Shown: one piece after another, positions 1 to 8,860 of the stretch
How positions within the stretch are numbered: position 1 is the first letter of the stretch
Layout: each line of letters opens with the position of its first letter
Origin: Aneurinibacillus sp. REN35
Lineage (GTDB): Bacteria > Bacillota > Bacilli > Aneurinibacillales > Aneurinibacillaceae
Assembly (NCBI RefSeq): GCF_041379945.2
Contig: NZ_JBFTXJ020000001.1
Coordinates: 372,001 to 436,000, forward strand
DNA length: 64,000 bases
Direction: 5' to 3'
Translations under genes and position numbers: made by a program
The notes under the pieces: generated by a model
Database searches by the model: none
Seen by the model: only the letters and a program-made list of their open reading frames with translations
Told to the model about the DNA's origin: nothing

Positions 1-1
1 G

Positions 2-187
2 GTCGATGCCGTGTTCGAACTGCTTGAGGAAATTGGACTGCCGACGCACCTGTCTGAAATTGGAATCAAAGAAGAGGATGTAGTCGGTATTGCCGAAAAA
101 TCATTGGAAATTGCCCGCCTTGTTCGAAATAACCCGCGCGTTCCTACACAAAAGGGATTGGAAGAGCTGCTGCGCCGCGCGCTATAA
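2..187 (+). CDS. Iron-containing alcohol dehydrogenase, C-terminal end (partial)
   Basis: An open frame enters from the left edge and ends at TAA 185-187, leaving 61 residues. The tail (LSEIGIKEEDV near its middle, then NNPR and a GLEELLRRAL end) has the pattern of the C-terminal helices of group III Fe-dependent alcohol dehydrogenases. Those enzymes oxidise or reduce alcohols and aldehydes with NAD(P). The metal and nucleotide sites lie outside the window, so the substrate cannot be judged. It is 21 bases upstream of the PdxA2-like gene, on the same strand, and is probably co-transcribed with it. Confidence 0.7.
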   Translation, partial: VDAVFELLEEIGLPTHLSEIGIKEEDVVGIAEKSLEIARLVRNNPRVPTQKGLEELLRRAL

Positions 188-208
188 ATCACAAAGGGGA
201 TGAACAAA

Positions 209-1210
209 ATGGCAGGAAAAAGACCGATTATCGGTATTACGATGGGCGACGGTGCAGGTGTTGGGCCTGAGATCATTATGAAAGCACTTATGCAGGAAGA
301 TGTCTATACGATCTGCCGTCCATTCGTTATTGGAGATGTAAAGATACTGGAGCGTGCTGCAAAGATCGTCGGAAATTCAGCGCAAATCCGCCAGATTGCT
401 TCTCCGGATGAGGCTGCGTTTGCTTATGGAACGGTAGAGTGTATTGACCTGGATTTGCTGCCGGCTGATTTGCCTATTGGACAAATCTCGGCAGCGGCAG
501 GCAATGCGGCTTTCCGATACTTAGAAAAAGCCATCCAGCTTGCAAGCGAAGATAAAATCGATGCGATTTGCACTGCGCCGCTAAATAAGGAAGCACTGCA
601 TAAGGCGGGGCATGTATATCCGGGCCATACGGAAATTCTGGCGGAGCTTACCGGCACATCGGACTATTCAATGATGCTGTCGGCTCCAAATCTAAAGGTG
701 ATTCATGTAACAACGCATATCGGGATTTTGGATGCTGTGAAAAAAATTAATCCATCTCGCGTTTATACAGTGATCAAGCTGGCGCACGACACACTGCAAA
801 GAGCCGGCTACGAGCAGCCGCGTATCGCGGTGTGTGGCATCAATCCGCATGCTGGCGAAAACGGATTGTTCGGATACGGGGAAGAAGAGGAGAAAATTGT
901 GCCTGCGGTGCAAAAAGCACAGGAAGAAGGCATTCTTGTATCCGGTCCTCTACCGGCGGATACGCTTTTTTTCCGCGCAACCCGCGGCGATTTTGATATC
1001 GTGGTTGCCATGTATCATGATCAGGGGCATGGACCCGTTAAGGTACTCGGGCTTGAAGCCGGCGTAAACATTACAGTCGGCCTGCCGATTATTCGTACAA
1101 GCGTGGATCATGGAACCGCATTTGATATTGCCGGTAAGGCAATCGCTGATGATTTAAGCCTGAGAGAGGCGATTCGCCAGGCGGTAGAACTGGCGCCGGA
1201 GCGAGTATAA
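209..1210 (+). CDS. pdxA2: PdxA2-like 4-phospho-D-threonate / 4-hydroxythreonine-4-phosphate dehydrogenase
   Basis: A 333-residue member of the PdxA family, which are NAD-dependent, metal-requiring dehydrogenases that oxidise and decarboxylate a phosphorylated hydroxy acid. Seen motifs are the N-terminal ITMGDGAGVGPE, the metal-site histidine segments GHTEILAE, VTTHIGI and YHDQGHGP, and the C-terminal TSVDHGTAFDIAG. An upstream in-frame ATG at 200 lies inside the AAAGGGG ribosome site (193-199), so ATG 209 with 9-base spacing is preferred. The neighbours (Fe-alcohol dehydrogenase, 2-hydroxyacid dehydrogenase) and the absence of other vitamin B6 genes favour a catabolic PdxA2 role (D-threonate or D-erythronate type) over pyridoxal phosphate synthesis. 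The usual partner kinase (DUF1537) would lie upstream, outside the window. Family certain, substrate inferred. Confidence 0.85.
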   Translation: MAGKRPIIGITMGDGAGVGPEIIMKALMQEDVYTICRPFVIGDVKILERAAKIVGNSAQIRQIASPDEAAFAYGTVECIDLDLLPADLPIGQISAAAGNAAFRYLEKAIQLASEDKIDAICTAPLNKEALHKAGHVYPGHTEILAELTGTSDYSMMLSAPNLKVIHVTTHIGILDAVKKINPSRVYTVIKLAHDTLQRAGYEQPRIAVCGINPHAGENGLFGYGEEEEKIVPAVQKAQEEGILVSGPLPADTLFFRATRGDFDIVVAMYHDQGHGPVKVLGLEAGVNITVGLPIIRTSVDHGTAFDIAGKAIADDLSLREAIRQAVELAPERV

Positions 1211-1275
1211 GCAAAGGGATGGCACCGCTCTGCTGTTCCTTTGTTATCCATCAAAAAATAAAAGGGAGTGAGCGC

Positions 1276-2244
1276 ATGGACAGACCTAAAATTGTCGTAA
1301 CCAGAAAAATTCCGGAACCGGCATTGCGATTGCTTCGAGAATATGGGGACACGTATGTATGGGACTCGGAGGAGGAGGCGATTCCTGATGAGGTGCTTGC
1401 TCGTGAAATGAAAGAGGCAGCGGCAGTTTTTACAAATGTAAGTGACCGTATTGACCGTGCGCTTATTGAGAGCGCGCCTCATTTGAAAGTCATCAGTACG
1501 ATGGCGGTTGGATTTGACAATATCGATGTAGGGGCAGCACAAGAACGGCGCATTCCTGTGGGCCATACGCCGGGAATTCTCACGGAGGCTACGGCTGATT
1601 TAACGTTTGCGCTTCTGATGGCTACGGCTCGCCGCATTGTGGAAGGTTCGGCCTATGTGCACAGCGGACAATGGCAGAGCTGGGGTCCGATGCTGTTGAC
1701 CGGACAGGACATATTCGGTGCCACTCTTGGTATTATTGGCATGGGCCGTATCGGTGAGGGGGTAGCCCGCCGTGCGCGCGGTTTTGACATGAAAGTACTG
1801 TATCACAACCGGAGTCGAAGACCCAAAGCCGAAGAGGATCTGGGTGCTATGTATCGCGAGCTGGATGATTTGCTGCGTGAATCCGACTTTGTGGTGCTGC
1901 TGGCCCCAGGCTCGTCGCAAACCAGGCATATGCTCGGCGAGCGGGAATTTGCGCTCATGAAATCAAATGCCGTTTTTATTAATACATCACGGGGGACAAA
2001 TGTCGATGAGAGCGCATTGTATCAGGCGCTGAAAAACAGAAAAATCTGGGCGGCGGGACTTGATGTCTTTGAGAGAGAACCCGTTGATCCCGCGCATCCG
2101 CTATTGACCCTGCCAAATGTGACCGTACTGCCTCATATCGGAAGTGCCAGCATCGCCACTAGGGAACATATGGCGATGACTGCTGCACAAAATATTATTG
2201 CGGGCCTGCAAGGAGACCCGCTTCCGTTTGAAGTTACGCTATAG
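1276..2244 (+). CDS. D-2-hydroxyacid dehydrogenase (glyoxylate/hydroxypyruvate reductase type)
   Basis: A 322-residue NAD(P)-dependent D-2-hydroxyacid dehydrogenase. The substrate-binding half holds the MAVGFDNID segment. The Rossmann motif is GIIGMGRIGEGVARRA around residues 155-170. The catalytic Arg is in INTSRGTNVDE, the Glu in LDVFEREPV and the His in VLPHIGSAS. The family reduces glyoxylate, hydroxypyruvate or related 2-oxoacids. Start ATG 1276 follows AAAGGGAGTG; a longer in-frame extension to 1219 lacks a ribosome site. It lies 65 bases after the PdxA2-like gene and before a hairpin terminator, so it is probably the last gene of that operon. A role in handling the C2-C4 acid produced by the operon is inference. 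Confidence 0.85.
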   Translation: MDRPKIVVTRKIPEPALRLLREYGDTYVWDSEEEAIPDEVLAREMKEAAAVFTNVSDRIDRALIESAPHLKVISTMAVGFDNIDVGAAQERRIPVGHTPGILTEATADLTFALLMATARRIVEGSAYVHSGQWQSWGPMLLTGQDIFGATLGIIGMGRIGEGVARRARGFDMKVLYHNRSRRPKAEEDLGAMYRELDDLLRESDFVVLLAPGSSQTRHMLGEREFALMKSNAVFINTSRGTNVDESALYQALKNRKIWAAGLDVFEREPVDPAHPLLTLPNVTVLPHIGSASIATREHMAMTAAQNIIAGLQGDPLPFEVTL

Positions 2245-2284
2245 AGAAGGAAAAAAGAGATGCTTTAGCCTTGTGAAGCTGACA

Positions 2285-2318
2285 AAAGGGCTGATCCTAT
2301 AAGAGGGATCAGCCCTTT
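2285..2318 (+). terminator. Rho-independent terminator after the PdxA2/hydroxyacid dehydrogenase operon
   Basis: Inverted repeat with arms GGGCTGATCC and GGATCAGCCC around a short loop, flanked by AAA and TTT. The T tract is short, so it may be a weak terminator. Confidence 0.65.
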
Positions 2319-2496
2319 CGCAGTCTCCCGACATACTTCACCACTCTGCACTTGAAACGAGCACATTGTCAGGTTTGAGATGCTTATGGAGATTGATAAA
2401 ATATAGGTATGGCTTTAATGGGTAGGGTAAAAGTATAAAGTATCCTCAGAATTGGTTTTATAACGAACGTATCATATAAAGAAAGAAGATGAAAAG

Positions 2497-3546
2497 ATGT
2501 CCAAAGAATTTTCTAACCATACTAACATGAAGCAGCCATGTGACATTACTTTCTCCATCCTTGATCTTGCGCCGATTGTAGAAGGAGGGACCGCCGCAGA
2601 TGCACTGCGCAATACGCTGGATCTGGCACAGCATGCCGAAGCATGGGGCTATACCCGCTACTGGCTCGCTGAACATCACAATATGCAAGGGATCGCCAGC
2701 TCTGCTACCTCGGTTGTCATCGGGCATGTGGCAGCAGGTACGTCCAGCATCCGTGTAGGCTCGGGCGGCATCATGCTTCCAAATCACGCGCCGCTGGTAA
2801 TCGCGGAGCAGTTCGGGACGCTTGAATCGCTGTTTCCTGGACGGATTGACCTGGGACTGGGCCGCGCACCAGGCACCGATCAGATTACGGCCCATGCCCT
2901 GCGGCGGGATCGAAGAAGCGATGGGCATGATTTTCCTGAGCAGCTAGCTGAGCTGCGCGCTTATTTTGATCCGTCGCTTGCGGAGGGAGGAAGCCGTGTG
3001 CGTGCGGTTCCTGGTGAAGGGCTCCATGTGCCGATCTGGCTATTGGGCTCCAGCGGCTTCAGCGCCCGCCTGGCCGGACAGCTTGGCCTGCCTTTTGCCT
3101 TTGCCAGCCATTTTTCGCCGGAGAATACGCTGCCTGCCCTTGAATTATATCGGAATTCTTTTGAGGCGTCAGACGTACTTGAGGAGCCGTATGCAATGGT
3201 TGGGGTGAATATCATTGCCGCCGATCGTGATGATACGGCTCAGTGGCTGGCCACCTCCATGCAGCAGCAATTCCTGAATCTGATGCGCAACCATCCCGGG
3301 AAGCTGCAGCCACCGGTGGAAAGCATCCATGAAATGAGCAGCGAGTATGAGAGAGTAGTCCTCCATAGACAACTGAGCACATCCATTATCGGTGGGCCGC
3401 AAACTGTCAGAGAGAAGCTGTCCGCGTTCATACAGGAAACCCAGGCCGATGAAATCATGGTGAATGCCCAGATTTACGATCATCAGGCCCGGCTGCGTTC
3501 ATTCGAGATCGTCGCAGAAATTGTTAAAGAAAAAAGTCGAGCATAA
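2497..3546 (+). CDS. LLM-class flavin-dependent oxidoreductase, MsnO8 family
   Basis: A 349-residue bacterial-luciferase-like TIM-barrel protein. The N-terminal strand (FSILDLAPI), the WLAEHHN motif near residue 55, [11 protein letters not shown] and [13 protein letters not shown] are characteristic of the MsnO8-type LLM group, whose members are FMN/F420-fold oxidoreductases of mostly unknown substrate. Start ATG 2497 follows GAAAGAAG. The gene stands alone: an intergenic gap of about 250 bases precedes it and a terminator follows at 3581. No partner flavin reductase is adjacent, so any activity would rely on a reductase elsewhere. Substrate unknown. Confidence 0.85.
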   Translation: MSKEFSNHTNMKQPCDITFSILDLAPIVEGGTAADALRNTLDLAQHAEAWGYTRYWLAEHHNMQGIASSATSVVIGHVAAGTSSIRVGSGGIMLPNHAPLVIAEQFGTLESLFPGRIDLGLGRAPGTDQITAHALRRDRRSDGHDFPEQLAELRAYFDPSLAEGGSRVRAVPGEGLHVPIWLLGSSGFSARLAGQLGLPFAFASHFSPENTLPALELYRNSFEASDVLEEPYAMVGVNIIAADRDDTAQWLATSMQQQFLNLMRNHPGKLQPPVESIHEMSSEYERVVLHRQLSTSIIGGPQTVREKLSAFIQETQADEIMVNAQIYDHQARLRSFEIVAEIVKEKSRA

Positions 3547-3580
3547 TAAAGGAGCCTGCGTTCTCTTCCAGCTTCTATCG

Positions 3581-3614
3581 AACAAGCCGTCCGTATGTAT
3601 TGGACGGCTTGTTT
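3581..3614 (+). terminator. Rho-independent terminator after the MsnO8-like gene
   Basis: A perfect 10-bp stem CAAGCCGTCC / GGACGGCTTG around a 9-base loop, followed by TTTATATT. Confidence 0.85.
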
Positions 3615-3673
3615 ATATTCCACGAGTAGAGGCGGTATCCATACTCACACATGATGAAAAGAGTAAGTTTCAA

Positions 3674-3702
3674 TTTACATTTTGTCGCAATATTGCTACG
3701 AT
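3674..3702 (+). promoter_or_regulatory. Candidate sigma-A promoter of the kynUAB operon
   Basis: -35 TTTACA (3674-3679), 17-base spacer, -10 TACGAT (3697-3702). Transcription would start near 3709, giving a leader of only about 33 bases before kynU, too short for a T-box or trp attenuator. Confidence 0.6.
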
Positions 3703-3741
3703 TTTAGTGTGATTACTATATTTTCATGCAGGGAGGTCCGC

Positions 3742-5028
3742 ATGTCTTTCGATTCGTTCGTACCTACATTGACGTATGCCCAGAAGCTGGATCAGCATGA
3801 TGAGCTGTCCTGCTTTCGGCAGGAGTTTTACCTGCTTTCCGATACGATTTATATGGATGGGAATTCACTGGGGCTTCTTTCGCAGCGGGCGGAACAGGCG
3901 CTACTTGCTTCATTGCACGATTGGAAGACGTATGGCATCGACGGATGGAGCTATGGAAATCAGCCGTGGTTTTACATGTCTGAAAAACTCGGTGAGATGA
4001 GCGCGCCCTTAGTAGGGGCAAAGCCGGAAGAAGTCATCGTCACAGGCTCGACCACGGTGAATCTGCATCAGCTTGTGGCGACCTTTTATCAGCCGCAGGG
4101 AACACGCACGAAAATTTTAGCGGATACGCTGACGTTTCCCACCGATATTTATGCGCTGCAAAGCCAGCTCCGCCTGCATGGCTATGAACCGGATACACAC
4201 CTTATTCAGGTGGAGAGCCGCGATGGCCGCTTTCTTGCAGAAGAAGACATTATCGCAGCGATGACAGAAGACATTGCCTTGGCGATCCTGCCCACGGTGC
4301 TGTATCGCAGCGGGCAAATTCTCGATATGGAGCGGCTGACAAGAGCGGCACATGGCCGTGGAATTTTAATTGGATTTGACGGATGCCATTCGGTAGGAGC
4401 CATTCCTCACGCTTTCAGCGAATGGGGAGTGGATTTTGCATACTGGTGCAATTATAAGCACCTCAACGGCGGCCCTGGCAGTATTGGGGGCCTGTATGTC
4501 AATGAAAAGCATTTTGGACGGCATCCGGGTCTGGCCGGATGGTTCGGCGCAAAAAAAGAAAAGCAGTTTGATCTGGAGCATACATTGACACCGGCGGAGA
4601 CGGCCGGTGCCTATCAAATTGGCACGCCGCATATATTGAGCTTGGCTCCTTTGCTTGGCTCTTTGGAGATGTTTGCAGAGGCTGGCATGGAGAACATCCG
4701 CCGCAAGTCGCTTCAGATGACCGCATACTTGATGGATCTGATAGCATCTGAACTTCCCAATATGGGCTTTGCCATTGGCAATCCGGTAGAGGAGCGGCGT
4801 CGGGGCGGTCATATCAGTCTAGAGCATGAAGAAGCGGCACGCATCTGCAAAGCGCTGAAGAAAAACGGGGTCATTCCTGATTTCCGTGCGCCAAATATTA
4901 TTCGTCTTGCGCCGATTGCGCTGTACACCTCGTATACGGATATTTGGAAAACGGTGCAAATACTGAAAAAAATTATGGAAGAGAAGCAGTATATGCGGTT
5001 TGAAAATAAGCGTGATGTCATTGCCTAG
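3742..5028 (+). CDS. kynU: Kynureninase
   Basis: A 428-residue PLP-dependent aminotransferase-fold enzyme that cleaves L-kynurenine to anthranilate and L-alanine. Visible family motifs are YMDGNSLG near the N-terminus, TVNLHQL, the PLP-phosphate-interacting FDGCHS, and the Schiff-base lysine in [13 protein letters not shown] (K239 by my count), with [11 protein letters not shown] in the C-terminal half. Start ATG 3742 has the strong site AGGGAGGT; an in-frame extension to 3682 has none and would overlap the promoter. It is the first gene of kynU-kynA-kynB. Together the three convert tryptophan to anthranilate; no kynurenine monooxygenase or 3-hydroxyanthranilate dioxygenase is near, so the route probably stops at anthranilate. 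Confidence 0.95.
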   Translation: MSFDSFVPTLTYAQKLDQHDELSCFRQEFYLLSDTIYMDGNSLGLLSQRAEQALLASLHDWKTYGIDGWSYGNQPWFYMSEKLGEMSAPLVGAKPEEVIVTGSTTVNLHQLVATFYQPQGTRTKILADTLTFPTDIYALQSQLRLHGYEPDTHLIQVESRDGRFLAEEDIIAAMTEDIALAILPTVLYRSGQILDMERLTRAAHGRGILIGFDGCHSVGAIPHAFSEWGVDFAYWCNYKHLNGGPGSIGGLYVNEKHFGRHPGLAGWFGAKKEKQFDLEHTLTPAETAGAYQIGTPHILSLAPLLGSLEMFAEAGMENIRRKSLQMTAYLMDLIASELPNMGFAIGNPVEERRRGGHISLEHEEAARICKALKKNGVIPDFRAPNIIRLAPIALYTSYTDIWKTVQILKKIMEEKQYMRFENKRDVIA

Positions 5029-5084
5029 GCACATGCATTCCTGAATGGATTTTTGGACGACAAACTAAGAAGAGGAGGGATCGC

Positions 5085-5912
5085 ATGCATGACGAAAAAG
5101 AGCAAAAGGTGCATACGGACTTTGCAAAAGAAATGTCCTATAGCGATTATCTGCAGCTTGACACGCTGCTAGAAAGTCAGCAGCGCATCTCGGAGCATCA
5201 TGATGAGATGCTGTTTATTGTGATTCACCAGGCAAGCGAGCTGTGGATGAAGCTGATCTTGCATGAGCTGTCCGCCGCCATTCACTGCATTCGCAGAGGG
5301 GAATTGGAAGCGCCCTGCAAAATGCTGGCTCGCATCTCCAAAATCCAGCAGCAGCTGATTCAGTCCTGGAGTGTCTTATCGACGTTAACTCCTTCCGAGT
5401 ATATGGAGTTCAGAGATAAGCTAGGACACTCTTCTGGTTTTCAGTCGTATCAAAATCGCTTGATCGAGTTTGCGCTGGGACAGAAAAACGCCCATACACT
5501 CGCTGTATTCAAGCATGATCCCAAGCTGTATGCGCGCATGCAGCAGGCGCTGCAGGAGCCGAGCATTTACGATGCAACGATTGAAGCGCTCGCAGCCCGG
5601 GGCCTGCCGATTGATCCGGAATGCCTGAAAAGGGATCGCTCGGAGCCTTATCAGGCCAATGCCAGCGTAGAGGCGGCATGGTTAACGGTCTATCGTCATG
5701 TAGATCAATACTGGGACTTATACGAGCTGGCCGAAAAGCTGGTGGATATCGGAAGCGGGCAGCAGCTCTGGCGCTATAACCATATGAGCACGGTCGAGCG
5801 GATCATCGGCCACAAGCAGGGCACGGGCGGCTCTTCGGGAGTGGCCTACTTAAAACAGGCCCTTCAGTATCATTTTTTTCCTGAACTGTGGAGTCTGCGC
5901 ACGAAGTTGTAG
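5085..5912 (+). CDS. kynA: Tryptophan 2,3-dioxygenase
   Basis: A 275-residue heme dioxygenase that opens the indole ring of L-tryptophan to N-formylkynurenine. Family signatures are [12 protein letters not shown] near residue 20, the [21 protein letters not shown] block with substrate-site residues, SGFQSYQNR, and the heme-ligand region [13 protein letters not shown] near residue 245, where the His is the expected axial ligand. Length is typical of bacterial enzymes. Start ATG 5085 follows AGGAGGG. It lies 56 bases after kynU and 36 before kynB and is co-directional with both, so one transcript is likely. Confidence 0.95.
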   Translation: MHDEKEQKVHTDFAKEMSYSDYLQLDTLLESQQRISEHHDEMLFIVIHQASELWMKLILHELSAAIHCIRRGELEAPCKMLARISKIQQQLIQSWSVLSTLTPSEYMEFRDKLGHSSGFQSYQNRLIEFALGQKNAHTLAVFKHDPKLYARMQQALQEPSIYDATIEALAARGLPIDPECLKRDRSEPYQANASVEAAWLTVYRHVDQYWDLYELAEKLVDIGSGQQLWRYNHMSTVERIIGHKQGTGGSSGVAYLKQALQYHFFPELWSLRTKL

Positions 5913-5948
5913 CCAGACGAAAGAAAAAGCGGGGAGGAAGGTGTCTGC

Positions 5949-6581
5949 ATGACTAGATGGATTGATATTTCACAGCGTCTCGATGATCAGGTGGCCATGT
6001 GGCCGGGAGATACGCCGTTCTCCTACCAATTGAACTGGAAAAAGCAGGACAGCGGCTCGGTCAATGTAGGTCAGATTACGATGAGTACCCACGCGGGTAC
6101 ACATATTGACGCCCCTTTTCATTTTGATGAGGAGGGGAAGCGGGTGTTGGAATTGGATCTTGATCTGTATATCGGCCGGGCGCGGGTTATCCATCTGCCG
6201 AACACGAGACAGATGGGGATACGGGAGATGCGTGGCATGGATATAGCAGGTGTGGAGCGGCTGTTGATTTATACGGGGGCCTGGCGCAATCGTCAGGTGT
6301 TTCCGGAGACGATTCCTCATGTAGAAGCGGAGGCAGCCGACTATCTTGCGGAAAAGGGTGTGCGTTTGCTTGGGGTGGATCTGCCCTCTGTTGATCAGCT
6401 GGACAGCAAAACATTGCCTGCGCATCATGCGCTTGCACGTCACGGCATTCATATTCTGGAGGGGATTGTGCTGGACGGCATAGCGCCGGGAGACTATGAA
6501 TTGGCCGCGCTGCCGCTGCCGCTCGCAGAAGCGGACGGAAGCCCGGTGCGGGCTGCGCTGCGCAAGATTTCTGAAGAGTAA
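5949..6581 (+). CDS. kynB: Kynurenine formamidase (cyclase family)
   Basis: A 210-residue cyclase/amidase-fold metal hydrolase that removes formate from N-formylkynurenine to give kynurenine. The metal motif HAGTHIDAPFHF lies near residues 50-60 and a second conserved segment, LLGVDLPSVD, near 140; a C-terminal HHALARHGIHILEGI completes the family pattern. Start ATG 5949 follows GGGGAGGAAGG. It is the third step-enzyme gene beside kynA and kynU. Because the cyclase family also hydrolyses other amides, the kynurenine assignment rests partly on context, but here the context is unambiguous. Confidence 0.93.
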   Translation: MTRWIDISQRLDDQVAMWPGDTPFSYQLNWKKQDSGSVNVGQITMSTHAGTHIDAPFHFDEEGKRVLELDLDLYIGRARVIHLPNTRQMGIREMRGMDIAGVERLLIYTGAWRNRQVFPETIPHVEAEAADYLAEKGVRLLGVDLPSVDQLDSKTLPAHHALARHGIHILEGIVLDGIAPGDYELAALPLPLAEADGSPVRAALRKISEE

Positions 6582-6651
6582 CTCTATGATACAGACAAAT
6601 GATAGCCTACATGATATCATAGCTCTATTCATAGAGGGAGGTAAGAGATTC

Positions 6652-7449
6652 GTGCACGTACATACTCGTTTTGATGATCGGGTCTGCCTTGTTACCGGTG
6701 CAGGCAGCCGCCAGGGAATTGGTTTTTCTACCGCAGAGATTATCGGTAGATTGGGAGGGAAAATCGCCATTGTTGCTACAACGGAACGCATCAATGAGCG
6801 GGTAAATGAACTGAAAGAAAGCGGCGTGGATGCGCGCGGATACGTAGCTGACCTGATGGATCGGGATCAGGTGCGTACCTTGGTGCGCTCGGTGCTGAAC
6901 GACTTTGGAAGGATCGATATTCTCGTTAACAATGCGGGCATGGCGCAGGTAGGCTCTCCTGAGAAGTTCATTTCCTTTGCCGAGCTTGCAGATGAAGATT
7001 GGGATGAATCAATTTCCCGCAATCTGACCACATGCTTCAATGTAACGCGTGCGCTGCTGCCGCAGATGATACGCAATGAATACGGCAGAATTATTAATGT
7101 GTCTTCTGTTACAGGTCCGCTGGTAAGCAATCCGGGGGAATCGGCTTACAGCGCGGCAAAAGCCGCAATGGTAGGTATGAGCAAAGGAATTGCCATCGAG
7201 GTTGCCAAGCATAACATTACGGTAAACAATGTAGCGCCGGGCTGGATTGCTACAGGTTCACAGACAGAGCACGAAGCGGCGGCGGGCCTAAATACTCCGA
7301 TTGGCCGTAATGGCCGCCCGGAGGAGGTTGGTCATATGATCGCATTCTTGGCTTCCGAGCATGCTTCCTATATTACCGGACAATTGTTTGTGGTCGATGG
7401 CGGCAATATATTACAGGATTACAAAGGGCCGAAAGAGCATTATTACTAG
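6652..7449 (+). CDS. SDR-family NAD(P)-dependent oxidoreductase (FabG-like)
   Basis: A 265-residue classical short-chain dehydrogenase. It has the cofactor motif TGAGSRQGIG near residue 14, the structural NNAG, catalytic Ser in NVSSVTG, the YSAAK catalytic Tyr/Lys, and the C-terminal GQLFVVDGG. The best start is GTG 6652 behind GAGGGAGG; the frame is open further upstream but overlaps kynB. It lies 70 bases after kynB and ends at a strong terminator, so it may be read from the kyn promoter, although no SDR step exists in tryptophan-to-anthranilate breakdown. Substrate unknown. Confidence 0.85.
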   Translation: MHVHTRFDDRVCLVTGAGSRQGIGFSTAEIIGRLGGKIAIVATTERINERVNELKESGVDARGYVADLMDRDQVRTLVRSVLNDFGRIDILVNNAGMAQVGSPEKFISFAELADEDWDESISRNLTTCFNVTRALLPQMIRNEYGRIINVSSVTGPLVSNPGESAYSAAKAAMVGMSKGIAIEVAKHNITVNNVAPGWIATGSQTEHEAAAGLNTPIGRNGRPEEVGHMIAFLASEHASYITGQLFVVDGGNILQDYKGPKEHYY

Positions 7450-7464
7450 ATCCCAATATGAAAG

Positions 7465-7506
7465 CAAAAAAGACGCTATTCTCATTTCAAGAATAGCGTC
7501 TTTTTT
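7465..7506. terminator. Bidirectional Rho-independent terminator
   Basis: Stem AAGACGCTATTC / GAATAGCGTCTT flanked by A and T tracts, between the SDR gene and the opposing CotD-like gene; usable from both sides. Confidence 0.9.
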
Positions 7507-7539
7507 CGTGCTCGACTTCGTATGAACCTGCTACCTTAA

Positions 7540-7776
7540 TTAGTGGTGCCGCTTTTTGTGGTGACGGCAATGGCAAGAGGGATTCCCGCAAAACTCGTTC
7601 TTTACTTTGTAGCAATAGGAATGCTGATACACAGGGACACAGTGATGCCGGTTAATAATTTCGATCGGTTGAATGACAGGAACCGTTTGCGGATGATAGA
7701 AGTCTCTGTATACTCTCTTAGGGTCCTGAACGATCGGTTTAGCCGGCGGGCAGTGTGGACGGGAACAGCGACTCAT
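7540..7776 (-). CDS. CotD-like spore coat protein
   Basis: A 78-residue, His- and Cys-rich basic protein. The central part (VYRDFYHPQTVPVIQPIEI, then VPVYQHSYCY) resembles the B. subtilis CotD core, in which VPHIHP is followed by His/Tyr-rich stretches; the C-terminus CHCRHHKKRHH is a poly-basic/His tail. CotD is an inner spore coat component made late in the mother cell. Start ATG 7776 has the strong site AAAGGAG. It is monocistronic and faces the SDR gene across a shared terminator. Assignment is by composition and motif memory; a mother-cell (sigma-K) promoter would be expected upstream but was not confirmed. Confidence 0.7.
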   Translation of the reverse strand: MSRCSRPHCPPAKPIVQDPKRVYRDFYHPQTVPVIQPIEIINRHHCVPVYQHSYCYKVKNEFCGNPSCHCRHHKKRHH

Positions 7777-8006
7777 TATGAATCAACTCCTTTCCCGATA
7801 CTATATGTATATACCCACCATATTGTATGGATTGTAGCCTATCTGTGTGCAAAAAAAAATGAGGAGGACGATCAGGTTGACCAGTAGCTGATCTGAGAAA
7901 TTAAGCATAATGATCTCCATACCGGATGTGGGAACGTTGTTAAACGAGATCACTCTAGTAGAATACTCCTGTAACGCCTATATGGTTTCAAATAAAGGTA
8001 GGTCTT

Positions 8007-8027
8007 ACTAATTAAATTAGTTATAAT
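8007..8027 (+). promoter_or_regulatory. Palindrome abutting a -10 element upstream of the GntR gene
   Basis: ACTAATTAAATTAGT (8007-8021) is a perfect dyad around a central base and directly abuts TATAAT (8022-8027). The -35 is weak (around 7999-8004), suggesting activation or tight operator control. Confidence 0.45.
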
Positions 8028-8073
8028 ATTCATAATTTTTAAATATATATACTGTCTTTATGTTATATTAATT

Positions 8074-8083
8074 TTGTCGACAA
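8074..8083. promoter_or_regulatory. Candidate GntR/FCD operator TTGTCGACAA
   Basis: Perfect 10-bp palindrome TTGTCGACAA, 66 bases before the regulator start. It has the TTGTnnACAA form also seen upstream of the GntR gene at 43.1 kb. Autoregulation is inferred. Confidence 0.5.
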
Positions 8084-8148
8084 TCAACAAACAACAATCA
8101 ACCATTGTACATAAAGAATGGGGGAGTGTGGAAGGAGCGGTAGCGTCT

Positions 8149-8826
8149 ATGAATCAAAAAGTCATGATTAATAATGCCCTGTCAGCCCTGATCAAAGAGA
8201 GCATTATCGAAGACATTGTAAAAGGCAAGATTCGCCCTGGTGAAAAGTTAATTGAAGCCAGGTATGCCGAGCAATTCGGTACAAGCCGTGCTCCTGTGCG
8301 TGAGGCTTTTTATCTCCTCACACTTGAAGGTGTAGTCGAAAAAATTCCACGCAGAGGCACGATTGTTAAAACATATACAAAGCAGGAAATCGTAGATATT
8401 ATCGAGATTCGGAACTTCGTGGAAGATTTAGCGGTGCGCAGAATCCAGCATGCCAGAAAGCGCCACTGCATTGAGGAAATGCAGCGCATCATTGAACAGA
8501 TGGAGGAGCAGCGCAGCAATAATAAAGCGTATGTTCAACTGAATGCTCAATTCCACCAGCAGCTCATTGTCGCCACGGAGAGCGATATCATTCGTGATAT
8601 GTATGCGGGGATCAGCACACGGCTGTTGTCTTTGCAAATGGTATCCTTTGTTGAAAACAAGGACATCGCCCAATCCCTTGCTGAACACAGACAAATCGTA
8701 GCGTTAATGAAGGAAGAGAGGTGGGATGAAGTAAGGAAAACATTATCCGCTCATAATGAGACAATACGCCCACGTGTGGAGCGATTTATCGCGGCGGACC
8801 TTCAGCAGCTAGAAGAGAACGGTTGA
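8149..8826 (+). CDS. GntR-family transcriptional regulator (FadR/FCD subfamily)
   Basis: A 225-residue regulator: N-terminal winged helix (residues 15-80; GEKLIEARYAEQFGTSRAPVREAFYLLTLEGVV with the recognition helix in TSRAPVREA) and a C-terminal all-helical FCD ligand domain in which D, H, H and H residues usually bind a metal or an organic acid. Start ATG 8149 follows GGAAGGAG; a TTG at 8074 would put the coding region over an operator palindrome and adds no conserved residues. It heads a cluster with enoyl-CoA hydratase, TRAP transporter and CoA-transferase genes and probably represses it in response to the imported acid. Confidence 0.85.
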   Translation: MNQKVMINNALSALIKESIIEDIVKGKIRPGEKLIEARYAEQFGTSRAPVREAFYLLTLEGVVEKIPRRGTIVKTYTKQEIVDIIEIRNFVEDLAVRRIQHARKRHCIEEMQRIIEQMEEQRSNNKAYVQLNAQFHQQLIVATESDIIRDMYAGISTRLLSLQMVSFVENKDIAQSLAEHRQIVALMKEERWDEVRKTLSAHNETIRPRVERFIAADLQQLEENG

Positions 8827-8860
8827 ATGGAATAATCATATAGAAAGAGAAGGAGATTGT

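Larger units (their letters stand above)
7777..8148. other. Divergent intergenic region between the CotD-like gene and a GntR regulator
   Basis: AT-rich spacer. It holds two perfect palindromes listed separately (8007-8021 and 8074-8083) and a TATAAT (8022-8027) without a clear -35. No convincing gene was found in the rest. Confidence 0.6.

Noticed and set aside
1108-1566. A 152-codon minus-strand frame across the PdxA2/hydroxyacid dehydrogenase junction
   Set aside because: Covers two well-supported genes and has no ribosome site.
3703-3741. Possible T-box or trp attenuator before kynU
   Set aside because: The leader is too short and lacks a T-box sequence or Trp codons in a leader peptide.
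5970-6794. A 274-codon minus-strand frame across kynB and the SDR gene
   Set aside because: Mirror frame of two certain enzyme genes; composition rich in Arg and Pro as expected for an antisense shadow.
7543-7887. A 114-codon plus-strand frame opposite the CotD-like gene
   Set aside because: Antisense to a gene with better ribosome site and family match; no coding signals of its own.
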